Part shown: piece after piece, positions 51,958-60,881 of the stretch
How the letters are laid out: every line of letters starts with the position of its first letter
Position numbering within the stretch: the stretch's first letter is position 1
Source: Agathobaculum massiliense
GTDB taxonomy: Bacteria > Bacillota > Clostridia > Oscillospirales > Butyricicoccaceae
Direction: 5' to 3'
DNA: 64,000 nt
Assembly (NCBI RefSeq): GCF_900291975.1
Contig: NZ_OMPN01000001.1
Location: 434,001 to 498,000 of the forward strand
The notes under the pieces: model-generated
Told to the model about the DNA's origin: nothing
Databases searched by the model: none
The model's input: only the letters and a program-made list of their open reading frames with translations
Position numbers and translations under genes: made by a program

Positions 51958-52821
51958 TTAGAACACGTTGAACGTATCCGGATTATTACCCGAATAACCG
52001 GTCAGCGGCATCGCGTCGATCACCGCCATATCCTCTGCCGAAAGCACGAAGTCAAACACATTCGTATTGTCCTTGATGCGGGACGGCGTAACCGATTTCG
52101 GCAACGGGGCGACCCCGTGCTGTAGGCACCAGCGAACACAGACATGCGCCACAGTTTTTCCGTACTTTTCCGCGATCTGCTTGACGGTCTCGTTCTGGAA
52201 CATCGCTCCGCTGCCCATCGGGCTCCACGCCTCGACCTGTATCCCGTTTTCCTTGCAGTAAGCAACCGTTTCCGCCTGCATATAGCCGGGGTGGAACTCG
52301 ATTTGATCCACCATTGGCTTTACTCCGGTCTCCATCAGGGATTTGAGGTGGTGGGGCAGGAAGTTGGATACGCCGATCGCGCGCACTTTGCCCGCCCGAT
52401 ACAACTCGGTCAGGGCGCGCCAGCTTTCCAGGTTCATCTCGTCCCAGTTTTCACAGTTGCCCGCGTTCGCCGGCCAGTGAATCAGATACAGGTCAAAATA
52501 GTCCAAGCCGAAATCATGCAGCGACTTTTCGAACGCCTCCAGCGTCTTTTCGTACCCGCGGTGCGTTGTCCAGACCTTACTGGTCACAAACAGCTCCTCA
52601 CGGCGCACGCCGGCTGATTCCATTCCCGACCGAATGCCCTCACCCACACTTTTTTCATTTCCATAAACCGCGGCGCCGTCAATATGTCGGTAGCCCGCTT
52701 CGATCGCTGCTTTTACGGCGCGAACTGCGGTCTCTCCATCCGGTGTCTGCCAAGTGCCGAAGCCTACGCAGGGCAGCTTGACGCCATTGTGTAAAACGAA
52801 CGCATCCGTTAACTGTTTCAT
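51958..52821 (-). CDS. Aldo/keto reductase, 2,5-diketo-gluconate reductase-like
   Basis: A 287-residue reductase of the AKR5-like group, to which 2,5-diketo-D-gluconate reductases belong. Visible are LPCVGFGTWQTPDGETAVRA, YRHIDGAAVYGNEKSVGEGI (Asp and Tyr), FVTSKVWTTHRGY (Lys) and DLYLIHWPANAG (His). The C-terminal cofactor site is PLPKSVTPSRIKDN. The ATG at 52821 has GGAG eight bases upstream. It is the first gene after the LacI-controlled promoter and so leads the nine-gene leftward operon. Confidence 0.92.
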   Translation of the reverse strand: MKQLTDAFVLHNGVKLPCVGFGTWQTPDGETAVRAVKAAIEAGYRHIDGAAVYGNEKSVGEGIRSGMESAGVRREELFVTSKVWTTHRGYEKTLEAFEKSLHDFGLDYFDLYLIHWPANAGNCENWDEMNLESWRALTELYRAGKVRAIGVSNFLPHHLKSLMETGVKPMVDQIEFHPGYMQAETVAYCKENGIQVEAWSPMGSGAMFQNETVKQIAEKYGKTVAHVCVRWCLQHGVAPLPKSVTPSRIKDNTNVFDFVLSAEDMAVIDAMPLTGYSGNNPDTFNVF

Positions 52822-52904
52822 TCTTCTCACTCCATTTTGTCGTATTGGTTTCGTTATCCAACGGTGTCTGTGCGTCTCCCCTCCATTTCATTGTCAAGCA
52901 ATTA

Positions 52905-52984
52905 TTAAAACGATTCATTTTATTTTTACAAAGTGTTATATGGTATTTTTTATGATTATTTTCAAAAACATTGAATCGTTTTAT
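52905..52984 (-). promoter_or_regulatory. Promoter with two LacI-type operators for the leftward operon
   Basis: On the minus strand TTGAAA (52965-52960) is followed by CATATA 17 bases on, or TATAAC 19 bases on. It is flanked by two copies of an AAAACGATTCA-type element: one just upstream (52970-52984, centre 52977) and one just downstream (52905-52918, centre 52911). The centres are 66 bases apart. Paired operators around a promoter fit repression by DNA looping by the adjacent LacI-family protein. Confidence 0.65.
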
Positions 52985-53028
52985 TTTATAAATATGATGG
53001 TATACAGAGTATTCCGCACCATATCAGC

Positions 53029-54096
53029 TTATATTTTTTCCAAACTGCTTTTCCGCACCATCAGACGCGGACGGAAATAAAGGTTCTGAGGCTCCTCCGC
53101 CGGATACTTCAGTCTGGCAAGAATCATTCTGGCCGCCTCCTCGCCCATTTCGTCTTCGTGCATGCCAAACGAGGTAATGTCGAGAATCTTGGAAATTTTC
53201 AGATTATCCAAACCGGTCAGCGCAATATCCTCTGGAATTTTTCCGTTCAGGTCATGCACAGCTTCCCAGCATCCGATCGCCTGTTGATCGTTGGACGCAC
53301 AAATCGCCGTCGGCCGGTCCTGCATCTGGAACAGGATGCGTCCTGAATTATATCCTCCACGCTCATTATAATCGTTCCACTGCACATATGTTTCAGGGCA
53401 GATAAGCCCGCACTCTTCCATAGCCGTCTGGAACCCTTCATAGCGCTGCCGATACACTTCCAACCCTTTGGGCCCCGCCAAATATCCGATCCGGCTGTGC
53501 CCCATCGAAGCGAGGTGCTTGACCGCGTCATGTATTCCCTGTTGAACATCGATGGAAATAGTATCGAACGGATACCCCTGGTTCGCCCACAGATGGTTGC
53601 ACATACCACACAGCACGATCGGCGCCGGCGTTTGCAGAACGGCGTCCAACAGCTCCTGGTCATAGGAGAAGTGTACCATGAACAGGCCGTCCACAACACG
53701 CTCCTGCAACAACCGGACCGCTTGCAGTTCCTCGTTTAGTTTACCATTGGTATAGTACAGCAACATGGAGTAGCCTTGCTTTTTAACCGTTTCCTGCACG
53801 CCTTCTATCATACCGAAGTATATCTCATTGGACGTATCCGGCAATGCCAGCATGATCAAACCGGTTTTCGCGGTTTTCAAAATCCGCCCGGCGCGGTTAG
53901 GCACATAACCCAGCTCTTTTGCTGCGTCCAGTACCAGCTTCCGGGTGGAATCCTTAACATATCCCACCGAATTAAGCGCGTTGGATACCGTGCCAACTGA
54001 CACACCAGCCAGACGGGCCACATCACTGATTGAGCTTTTACCCTGTCGGCGCGCTTTTCTGTTTTCCTTTTTGACGTTTTCTCTTGTCTCCGCCAT
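53029..54096 (-). CDS. LacI-family repressor of the sugar-acid cluster
   Basis: A 355-residue regulator. The N-terminal HTH with hinge helix is SSISDVARLAGVSVGTVSNALN through YVPNRAGRILKTAKTG. The periplasmic-binding-protein-like effector domain follows (IMLALPDTSNEIYFGMIEG, RIGYLAGPKG, AICASNDQQAIGCWEA, DIALTGLDNLKISKIL). About 20 basic residues before the HTH are longer than usual. GGAGG precedes the ATG at 54096. Matching operator sites lie beside this gene and before three other promoters in the cluster. The inducer is probably a sugar-acid intermediate. Confidence 0.93.
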   Translation of the reverse strand: MAETRENVKKENRKARRQGKSSISDVARLAGVSVGTVSNALNSVGYVKDSTRKLVLDAAKELGYVPNRAGRILKTAKTGLIMLALPDTSNEIYFGMIEGVQETVKKQGYSMLLYYTNGKLNEELQAVRLLQERVVDGLFMVHFSYDQELLDAVLQTPAPIVLCGMCNHLWANQGYPFDTISIDVQQGIHDAVKHLASMGHSRIGYLAGPKGLEVYRQRYEGFQTAMEECGLICPETYVQWNDYNERGGYNSGRILFQMQDRPTAICASNDQQAIGCWEAVHDLNGKIPEDIALTGLDNLKISKILDITSFGMHEDEMGEEAARMILARLKYPAEEPQNLYFRPRLMVRKSSLEKI

Positions 54097-54121
54097 ATTG
54101 CCTCCAATTAATTGTTATTAC

Positions 54122-54228
54122 AGACAAATCGTTTCCCTTTCTTTCATTGTAGCCTGATTTCTACTATATTGCAATTGTGTAATTTGCCCGCACAAACCTG
54201 AATCGTTTTTTGTTGAAACGTTTTAATC
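54122..54228 (-). promoter_or_regulatory. lacI promoter with adjacent operators
   Basis: TTGCAA (54174-54169) and TACAAT (54151-54146) on the minus strand are 17 bases apart. Upstream lie two operator copies: TGAATCGTTTT (centre 54204) and a full TTGAAACGTTTTAAT (centre 54219). A weaker GAAACGATTT (centre 54130) is in the leader. Autoregulation is likely. Confidence 0.65.
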
Positions 54229-54339
54229 ACATTTTGATTATACACCTCGCGCATTTTTTTGCAATATCGTTTCTGTACATATTTCCTTGCATTTTTTCGG
54301 ATGTTTTTTACAAAAATTCGAATTTTTCAAAAATAGGTC
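54229..54339. other. A/T-rich divergent region upstream of transketolase pair 3
   Basis: Part of the 396-base gap between lacI and the rightward operon. No reading frame is supported; T-rich tracts dominate. Its function is likely to be regulatory spacing between the two promoters. Confidence 0.45.
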
Positions 54340-54413
54340 TTGATTTTTCCGTATGGTTTCGTATTCTTAAATTAAGACCGCTCCTTATCGCTTTTTTCAT
54401 GAAACGTTTTAAT
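54340..54413 (+). promoter_or_regulatory. Promoter and operator of the rightward transketolase operon
   Basis: TTGATT (54340-54345) and TATTCT (54362-54367) are 16 bases apart. A TGAAACGTTTTAAT operator copy is centred at 54405, about 30 bases after the expected start, where a bound repressor would block elongation. The promoter is weak by consensus. Confidence 0.55.
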
Positions 54414-54492
54414 ATCCAAATCATTCAATACAGTTTAGCACATACAAACTACTTGCATCATGATTATCTCTACAACACAAGGAGAAGCGTTT

Positions 54493-55329
54493 ATGGACGA
54501 TTTAACCGCATTGCAAAAGCGTTCTTTCGAGCTTCGAAAGGATATCGTTGAGCTGATCCGTACCGGAAAGGCCGGTCATATTGGCGGCGATATGAGCGTT
54601 CTGGAAATTTTGATGACGCTCTATCTGCGCAGGATGCGCATCACACCGCAAACCGCTGCCTCCCCGGACCGTGACCGCTTTATTCTCAGCAAAGGGCACT
54701 CCGTAGAGGCCTATCTGACTGTTCTTGCCGCTGCCGGCTTTCTGGACATTGCTGAGGCGACAGAAAAGTTCTCTCAATTTGGTTCCCCCTACATCGGTCA
54801 CCCTAACAACAAGCTTCCGGCGATTGAAATGAATACAGGCTCGCTCGGGCATGGATTGCCAGTGGCCGTCGGCATGGCTCTTGCCGCCAAAATGGACGGC
54901 AAAGACTACCGCGCCTATGTTGTGATGGGCGACGGCGAGCTGGCGGAGGGCTCGGTCTGGGAGGGTGCGATGTCAGCCGCACACTACCGGCTCGACAATT
55001 TGTGCGCGGTCGTGGACCGCAACCGTCTGCAAATCTCCGGCAGTACAGAAGACGTCATGGCGCTCGACGATTTGCATGCACGCTTCCGGTCTTTCGGCTG
55101 GCATGTGATCGATGTAGCCGATGGCAACAGCGTAGCCCAGTTGGATGCCGCTTTCGCGCAGGCGGAATGGCATAAGGGCCAGCCCAGCGTCCTGATCGCG
55201 AACACCGTCAAAGGCTGCGGCTCCGCCATCATGGAAAACAAGGCCGGCTGGCACCACAAAGTGCCCAACGATGAGGAATACCAGCAGATCTTGCAAGATC
55301 TCGCGGCAAGAAAGGAGGCCGTACAATGA
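54493..55329 (+). CDS. Transketolase, N-terminal subunit (pair 3)
   Basis: The 278-residue ThDP-binding half. Visible are TGKAGHIGGDMSVLEILMTLY, LSKGHSVEAYLTVLAAAGF, MNTGSLGHGLPVAVGMALA and VVMGDGELAEGSVWEGAMSA through VVDRNRLQISG. The ATG at 54493 has AAGGAG nine bases upstream; the frame opens at 54460 without one. It overlaps its partner by four bases (ATGA) and leads an operon with an FGGY kinase. It is more like pair 2 than pair 1 in motif detail (GGDMS, VDRNR). Confidence 0.93.
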   Translation: MDDLTALQKRSFELRKDIVELIRTGKAGHIGGDMSVLEILMTLYLRRMRITPQTAASPDRDRFILSKGHSVEAYLTVLAAAGFLDIAEATEKFSQFGSPYIGHPNNKLPAIEMNTGSLGHGLPVAVGMALAAKMDGKDYRAYVVMGDGELAEGSVWEGAMSAAHYRLDNLCAVVDRNRLQISGSTEDVMALDDLHARFRSFGWHVIDVADGNSVAQLDAAFAQAEWHKGQPSVLIANTVKGCGSAIMENKAGWHHKVPNDEEYQQILQDLAARKEAVQ

Positions 55330-56255
55330 ATACGATTGCGAACCGTCAGGTCATTTGCGACACTTTGATACAGGCAGCGCAGTCCGATAATGATATTGTC
55401 GTCCTGTGTAGCGATTCCCGCGGCTCCGCATCGCTCGCCCCCTTTGCACAGGCTTATCCAGCGCAGTTTATCGAAACAGGTATCGCGGAGCAGGATCTGG
55501 TCGGCATTGCCGCCGGCCTTGCAAGCTGCGGCAAAAAGCCGTTTGCCGCCTCCCCTGCTTCGTTCCTTTCGACGCGCAGCTACGAGCAGATTAAGATCGA
55601 CGTGGCCTATTCTTCCACCAATGTCAAGCTGATCGGCATTTCCGGCGGCATCAGCTACGGCGCGTTGGGTATGAGCCACCATTCGCTGCAGGACATCGCC
55701 GCCCTATCCGCGATCCCCCATATGCGCGTCTATCTGCCGAGTGACCGTTTCCAGACTGCAAAGCTGATGAAGGCGCTTTTGCAGGATGACAAAGGCGCCT
55801 ATATCCGCGTGGGCCGCAATCCGGTAACGGATGTATATGAAGAAAACAACATCCCGTTCGAAATGGACCGCGCGACCAAAATCGGCGCAGGGGAAGACGT
55901 ACTGATCGTTGCCTGCGGCGAAATGGTGCGGCCCGCCGTTGACGCCGCTGCACTTCTGCAGTCCAAGGGCATCGCGTGTACCGTACTGGATATGTATTGT
56001 CTCAAGCCACTGGACAAGCAGAGCATTATAGAAAATGCGCGGGAAACAAGGCTGGTCGTCACAGTGGAGGAACACGCACCCACCGGCGGGCTTGGTTCGA
56101 TGGTCAGCCAGGTCCTGTCTGCCCACTACCCGAAAAAGGTAGTAAACCTGTCCCTTCCCGACGAGCCGGTCATCGCCGGCACTTCCAAAGATGTGTTCGC
56201 TTATTACGGCCTTCATGCCGAAGGAATCGCCGCCTCTGTAGAACAGAACCTGTAG
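55326..56255 (+). CDS. Transketolase, C-terminal subunit (pair 3)
   Basis: The 309-residue second half. It has VVLCSDSRGSASLAPFAQAYPAQF, TGIAEQDLVGIAAGLASCG with the catalytic Glu, ALGMSHHSLQDIAALSAIP, and a C-terminal VLDMYCLKPLDKQSII and VTVEEHAPTGGLGSMVSQVL. The short serine-rich loop SYGALGMSHHS replaces the longer GNGG loop of pair 2, so substrate recognition probably differs. The kinase gene begins 12 bases after its stop. Confidence 0.92.
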   Translation: MNTIANRQVICDTLIQAAQSDNDIVVLCSDSRGSASLAPFAQAYPAQFIETGIAEQDLVGIAAGLASCGKKPFAASPASFLSTRSYEQIKIDVAYSSTNVKLIGISGGISYGALGMSHHSLQDIAALSAIPHMRVYLPSDRFQTAKLMKALLQDDKGAYIRVGRNPVTDVYEENNIPFEMDRATKIGAGEDVLIVACGEMVRPAVDAAALLQSKGIACTVLDMYCLKPLDKQSIIENARETRLVVTVEEHAPTGGLGSMVSQVLSAHYPKKVVNLSLPDEPVIAGTSKDVFAYYGLHAEGIAASVEQNL

Positions 56256-56267
56256 GAGGGCGTCGCA

Positions 56268-57752
56268 ATGAATATGCGTTACGTCCTTTCCGTTGACCAA
56301 AGTACGCAGGGTACCAAAGCCTTGCTATTCGACCAAGCTGGGCGCCTGCTTCACCGCAGTGACCTGACGCACCAACAGGTCATTGACGCGCACGGCTGGG
56401 TATCCCACGACCTTGAAGAGATCTATCAAAACCTGATCCGCTGTGTCCAGGCCGTTGTTCAGCAAGCCGGTATCCGCAAAAGTGATATCGTCTGTCTTGG
56501 TATCAGCAACCAACGTGAAACCGCTGCCGCGTGGAACCGTGAGACTGGCAAGCCGATATGCGGCGCCGTGGTCTGGCAATGCTCACGCAGCAACGCGATC
56601 TGTGAGCGCATCGCCACAGCCGCGTCCACGAAGCAGATCCAGCGCCGTACCGGCATCCCGCTTTCACCCTATTTCCCCGCTTCCAAGTTCACATGGATAC
56701 GGGAAAATGTAGCCGAAGCAGCATTGCTCGCACAGCAGCACGCGCTGTGCCTGGGTACGGTAGATACCTGGCTGATCTACCGGCTGACGCAGGGCGCGAG
56801 CTATAAGACCGACTACTCCAACGCTTCGCGGACGCAGTTGTTCAACATTTCCACCCTGCAATGGGATCCTGACATCTGCCGCATGTTCGGTCTGGAGCCG
56901 GCAGAGCTGGCAACGGTCTGCGATTCTGATTCAGTTTTCGGTTTTACCGATTTGGAGGGCTTCCTGCCCGCCCCTATCCCCATCTGCGGCGTGCTGGGCG
57001 ATTCCCACGGCGCGCTGTTCGGGCAGGGCTGTCTGCGCAGCGGAGAACTCAAGGTGACCTACGGCACGGGGTCTTCCGTAATGATGAATATCGGTTCTAC
57101 CCCCAAATACAGCATGCACGGCCTGGTCACCTCGCTGGCCTGGCGCAGAAACGGCCAGACCCAATATGTCATGGAGGGCAACATCAATTACACCGGCGCG
57201 GTTATCACCTGGCTGCAGGAGCTTGGCCTGATTGCTTCGCCGCCGGAATCCGAGCAGCTTGCCCGACAGGCACACGCGGCAGACACGACTTATCTGGTCC
57301 CCGCCTTTACCGGACTTGGCGCCCCCTACTGGGACGGGGAAGCACAGGCAGCCCTATACGGCCTGACCCGACAGACCGGCCGAGCAGAAATCGTCAAAGC
57401 CGGCCTAGAAAGCATTGCTTACCAAATTTCAGACGTACTCCGCACCATCGAGCAGGACATCGGGATTCCCGTGCGTGAAGTATTGGCAGACGGTGGCGCA
57501 ACCAAAAATGCCTATCTCATGCAGTTCCAGAGTGATATCAGCGGCACCCCCGTCCATGTTACGGATGCGGAAGAGCTGTCCGGTATCGGCGCGGCTTATA
57601 TGGCGGGGCTTTCTTTCGGTATATATGATCCATCTGTCTTTTCCATCATCCAACGTACACCATACACACCGCAAATGGACGATCAGACCCGCTTGGCAAA
57701 ACACGCCGGCTGGGAAGACGCAGTCCGCCGGACGCTGCGGCGTCAAGCGTGA
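56268..57752 (+). CDS. FGGY-family sugar/polyol kinase, glycerol-kinase-like
   Basis: A 494-residue ATP-dependent kinase. The pattern is close to glycerol kinase: LSVDQSTQGTKALLFD, then LGISNQRETAAAWNRETGKPI and VVWQCSRSNAIC. RRTGIPLSPYFPASKFTWI, GTVDTWLIYRLTQG and YSNASRTQLFNIS follow, with the C-terminal FGGY signature region LADGGATKNAYLMQFQSDI. Glycerol itself seems unlikely given the neighbours; a three- to five-carbon ketose or polyol is a better guess. It follows transketolase pair 3 by 12 bases, so it may phosphorylate the transketolase substrate. Confidence 0.9.
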   Translation: MNMRYVLSVDQSTQGTKALLFDQAGRLLHRSDLTHQQVIDAHGWVSHDLEEIYQNLIRCVQAVVQQAGIRKSDIVCLGISNQRETAAAWNRETGKPICGAVVWQCSRSNAICERIATAASTKQIQRRTGIPLSPYFPASKFTWIRENVAEAALLAQQHALCLGTVDTWLIYRLTQGASYKTDYSNASRTQLFNISTLQWDPDICRMFGLEPAELATVCDSDSVFGFTDLEGFLPAPIPICGVLGDSHGALFGQGCLRSGELKVTYGTGSSVMMNIGSTPKYSMHGLVTSLAWRRNGQTQYVMEGNINYTGAVITWLQELGLIASPPESEQLARQAHAADTTYLVPAFTGLGAPYWDGEAQAALYGLTRQTGRAEIVKAGLESIAYQISDVLRTIEQDIGIPVREVLADGGATKNAYLMQFQSDISGTPVHVTDAEELSGIGAAYMAGLSFGIYDPSVFSIIQRTPYTPQMDDQTRLAKHAGWEDAVRRTLRRQA

Positions 57753-57943
57753 CCTAAACAGTTTATGTTGCCTTTCCCCCCTGTTTTCGGAGGTGGTGCT
57801 TTTACAAAAATTTCCCGCATCGTGTGCCGCAGTTATTTCATCACGCATCGAACATCCCCTGTGGCAACCGATCCGGCTGGTGCTTCTTCCTATCATGCAT
57901 GGTAACACACAAAAAAGAAATAAGAAAAGAGAGGTAAATTATT

Positions 57944-58945
57944 ATGAAACGAATCGTAGCTTCCTTGTTAAGTGCAACGATGATCCTGGGCCTTGGCGCC
58001 TGTAGCTCGAGTGGTTCGGATGCAAACAGTCAGGCCGGGGGTACTGTTGAGTTAACGCTTGACAGCGGCCTGACGCCGACCCATATTATCAACAAATGTG
58101 GCGAAGCGCTGGTAGATCTGGTAAACGAAAAGACCAACGGTGAGGTGCAGATCACCTTTTATCCCGCTGATACGCTTGGCAATTCCTCTGAGCGCGTAGC
58201 TATGTTGATGGGCGGTGAAACCGATATTTCGATGCAGGCACTGAGCGCATTCGACAGCTATAACCCACGCCAGGGCGTAGTCAATGCATTCTTCATGTTC
58301 AATGATTGGGATCACTACCAGAAGTACATGGAGTCCGATATCTATGGCGAGGTAATGTCCGGCCTCGAGGAGGCAACCGGCGCCACTGTACTCGGAGAAG
58401 TCTACTACAACCGCCGTCATATCGTCTCTAAAAAACCGGTTCAATCTCTGGCTGACCTGAAAGGGCTGAAGTTCCGCGTTCCAAACGAACCCATGCCAAT
58501 CGCCTCTATTGAAGCGCTTGGCGCGTCCCCCACACCGATGGCAGGCAACGAGGTTTATATGGCGCTGCAGAACGGTACCATCGATGCAACCGAAAACGGC
58601 GCGGAACAGATTGTTGCACAGGCATTTTATGAGGTAGCGCCTTATATGACCTTTACTGCCCATCAGTATCAGACTCAGCTGTTTGTTTTGAGCGACGCTG
58701 GACGCCAGAAGCTTTCCGACGAACAATTTGAACTGCTCTGCGAGGCGGTCGATGAGGTTACTGCGGAATATAATACGCTTATCCAGGAATCCGAGGCAGA
58801 ATATGAAGAGCAGCTCCGCAGCCAGATCAGCTGCTACGACATCGACACCTCCGAATTCCGCACAGCCTGCGAGGCAATGTACGACCAGCATGACGACGAA
58901 TGGGGCGACGGTACCTGGGAGGCCATCCGCGCGCTTGCAGAATAA
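57944..58945 (+). CDS. dctP: TRAP transporter solute-binding protein (DctP)
   Basis: The 333-residue exported binding protein of a tripartite transporter, usually for organic or sugar acids. The lipobox LGLGAC gives Cys20. The DctP fold is visible in VDLVNEKTNGEVQITFYPADTLGNSSERVAMLMGGE, the carboxylate-binding region LADLKGLKFRVPNEP with the conserved Arg, and GNEVYMALQNGTIDATENG. Anchoring as a lipoprotein suits a cell without an outer membrane. It is 190 bases after the kinase gene; GAGAGG precedes the ATG. Confidence 0.92.
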   Translation: MKRIVASLLSATMILGLGACSSSGSDANSQAGGTVELTLDSGLTPTHIINKCGEALVDLVNEKTNGEVQITFYPADTLGNSSERVAMLMGGETDISMQALSAFDSYNPRQGVVNAFFMFNDWDHYQKYMESDIYGEVMSGLEEATGATVLGEVYYNRRHIVSKKPVQSLADLKGLKFRVPNEPMPIASIEALGASPTPMAGNEVYMALQNGTIDATENGAEQIVAQAFYEVAPYMTFTAHQYQTQLFVLSDAGRQKLSDEQFELLCEAVDEVTAEYNTLIQESEAEYEEQLRSQISCYDIDTSEFRTACEAMYDQHDDEWGDGTWEAIRALAE

Positions 58946-58978
58946 CGCATATTTCCCACACATAAAGGAGGGATTGAT

Positions 58979-59521
58979 TTGATTAAAAAGCTTGCGCGTT
59001 ATTATACTGCCTTTGAGACATGGTTTTTGACCGTCTTATTTATGGGCGCGTTCGTCGTTGTTGCCATACAATCGGTTAGCCGCTATCTGTTCAACAGCCC
59101 AATTATTTGGACAGACGAGGTATCCACCATGCTGCAAATGTTCATGGCCTTCCTAGGGATTGGCTATGGTATACGGACTAAAAGTCATATCCGCATTGAT
59201 GGAATATTTGTTTTCCTGCCTAAAAACGCACAGCGTATTTTATCGCTGATTTTCGATATTGCATTCATACTGCTTTGTATCGTTTTAATCCAGGACGGTA
59301 TCAAGTATTCGATGAGCGAATGGAACGTTTCTTTTGGTACCTTTGCACTGGATCGCGGCAAAGCGTTCCTGGCTGTTCCCATCGGCTATGGACTTGCACT
59401 GCTTTACAGCGCGCTCAGTTGCATCGACTCTGTACGTGAGCTGTGTCACAAAGAACCTTGGTTCCGCTTCGGAGAAGGCGAGCAATCAGTTACTGATCTG
59501 GAAGACGAGGAGGCGAACTGA
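58979..59521 (+). CDS. dctQ: TRAP transporter small membrane subunit (DctQ)
   Basis: A 180-residue protein with four hydrophobic helices, as in DctQ: TWFLTVLFMGAFVVVAIQSVSRYLFNSPIIWTDEVS, then MLQMFMAFLGIGYGIRTKSHIRID with the family motif. It ends in an acidic cytoplasmic tail. The start is TTG at 58979, six bases after AAAGGAGG; no ATG fits. It bridges the binding protein and the large permease. Confidence 0.9.
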   Translation: MIKKLARYYTAFETWFLTVLFMGAFVVVAIQSVSRYLFNSPIIWTDEVSTMLQMFMAFLGIGYGIRTKSHIRIDGIFVFLPKNAQRILSLIFDIAFILLCIVLIQDGIKYSMSEWNVSFGTFALDRGKAFLAVPIGYGLALLYSALSCIDSVRELCHKEPWFRFGEGEQSVTDLEDEEAN

Positions 59522-59525
59522 ACAA

Positions 59526-60800
59526 ATGGATTTCCTATGGTTGTTTGTATTTCTAATCGCCTTTATGGCACTGGGCGTTCCTGTGGCTATTTCGATGCTG
59601 ATGGCTTCATTTATCTATATGCAGATGTTCGACATCAGCTTTTATAGCGCTGTTATTCAGTCTGTTGCAGCTCCCATGTCCCAAACGTTGCTTGCGGTAG
59701 GCTTCTTTATCCTGGCAGGCAACCTGATGAACCTGGGCGGTGTCACGCGGCGTATCTTCACTTTCGCGCAGGACGTTGTCGGCTGGATTCCCGGAGGCCT
59801 AGGACATGCCAATGTGCTCGCCAGTGTCATATTCGCGGGCATGAGCGGTTCTGCCACTGCCGACGCAGCCGGACTTGGAAAAATCGAGGTCAAAGCAATG
59901 ACCCAAAACGGCTACGACAAGGAGTTTTCTGCCGCTATCACCGGAGCCTCCTCTGTGTTGGGGCCAATTATCCCACCCAGCGTGCCGATGATTCTGATGG
60001 CTACCCTCACCGGTGTTTCTACCGGACGGTTGTTTGCTGCAGGGATTCTTCCTGGTATTACCTGCGCGCTGATACTGATGATCATCGTATTTCTGCTGGC
60101 TCTGAAAAACGGCTATCCTCGGACGCCGTTCCCCACCGCACGCCTTTTCTGGGTTGACTTGAAAATGGCTTTTCTTCCCATGATGACCCCTGTCCTGATG
60201 CGTTTGAGCATTTACAGCGGTGTCTTTACCCCCTCGGAAGTTGCAGTCTTTGCAGGCATGTATGCGATCTGCCTGGGTCTTATCACCCACGAGCTTCCCC
60301 TGCGTCAGATACCACATATTTTCCGCGAATCCGCGCAGCTCCTCTGCAATATCCTGTTTATCGTTGTCGCTGCCAAGGTGTTCGGGTACGTCCTTACCCT
60401 TGAGCGTGTGCCGAATATCATTACGGAAATGATGATGAGCTTTGTTTCTTCGCCGACCGGCTGCATGATCGTCATTGTCATCATCATGCTGATCGTAGGC
60501 TGCATTATGGATGGTACCGCGGCAATTTTTATTGTTGCACCAATCCTGTATCCGGTAGCAACCTCCTTTGGTATCGATCCAATTCATTTCTGTATGGTAT
60601 TCGTATTCACGCTAATGGTTGGCGTTGTAACCCCCCCATTCGGCATGGTACTGTTCATTCTTCAGAAGGTGGCCAAGGTCGATTTCGGCAAGCTATGTAA
60701 GGCCATGATTCCGTTTTTTGCTGGTCTTGGCATTGTCATCCTGTTACTGGCGTTTGTACCGCAGCTCTCTACCCTGATGCCTGCAATCATGTACGGATAA
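59526..60800 (+). CDS. dctM: TRAP transporter large permease (DctM)
   Basis: The 424-residue sodium-driven permease. Conserved regions are ALGVPVAISMLMASFIY, ILAGNLMNLGGVTRRIF, GGLGHANVLASVIFAGMSGSATADAAGLGKIE, and GASSVLGPIIPPSVPMIL. PFGMVLFILQKVAKVDFGKL lies near the end. The ATG at 59526 follows the dctQ stop by four bases, with GAGGAGG further upstream; an apparent longer frame overlaps dctQ. Together the three genes import an acid, probably the sugar acid processed by the cluster. Confidence 0.94.
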   Translation: MDFLWLFVFLIAFMALGVPVAISMLMASFIYMQMFDISFYSAVIQSVAAPMSQTLLAVGFFILAGNLMNLGGVTRRIFTFAQDVVGWIPGGLGHANVLASVIFAGMSGSATADAAGLGKIEVKAMTQNGYDKEFSAAITGASSVLGPIIPPSVPMILMATLTGVSTGRLFAAGILPGITCALILMIIVFLLALKNGYPRTPFPTARLFWVDLKMAFLPMMTPVLMRLSIYSGVFTPSEVAVFAGMYAICLGLITHELPLRQIPHIFRESAQLLCNILFIVVAAKVFGYVLTLERVPNIITEMMMSFVSSPTGCMIVIVIIMLIVGCIMDGTAAIFIVAPILYPVATSFGIDPIHFCMVFVFTLMVGVVTPPFGMVLFILQKVAKVDFGKLCKAMIPFFAGLGIVILLLAFVPQLSTLMPAIMYG

Positions 60801-60809
60801 AATGCATAT

Positions 60810-60849
60810 ACGGAAAACGGCAGCACCCTAATCCGCTGCTGTTTTCCGT
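60810..60849 (+). terminator. Terminator after the TRAP genes
   Basis: A 15-bp stem with one G-U pair (60810-60824 with 60835-60849) lies just after dctM. The T run is weak, so some read-through into the next operon is possible. Confidence 0.6.
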
Positions 60850-60881
60850 TCTACCTGCGCAAAATAAATTTTTCGTCCAAT

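Noticed and set aside
57795-58005. GTG-started small frame before dctP with GGAGGTG upstream
   Set aside because: It overlaps the dctP start and signal peptide in another frame and has no recognisable pattern; dctP has its own ribosome site.
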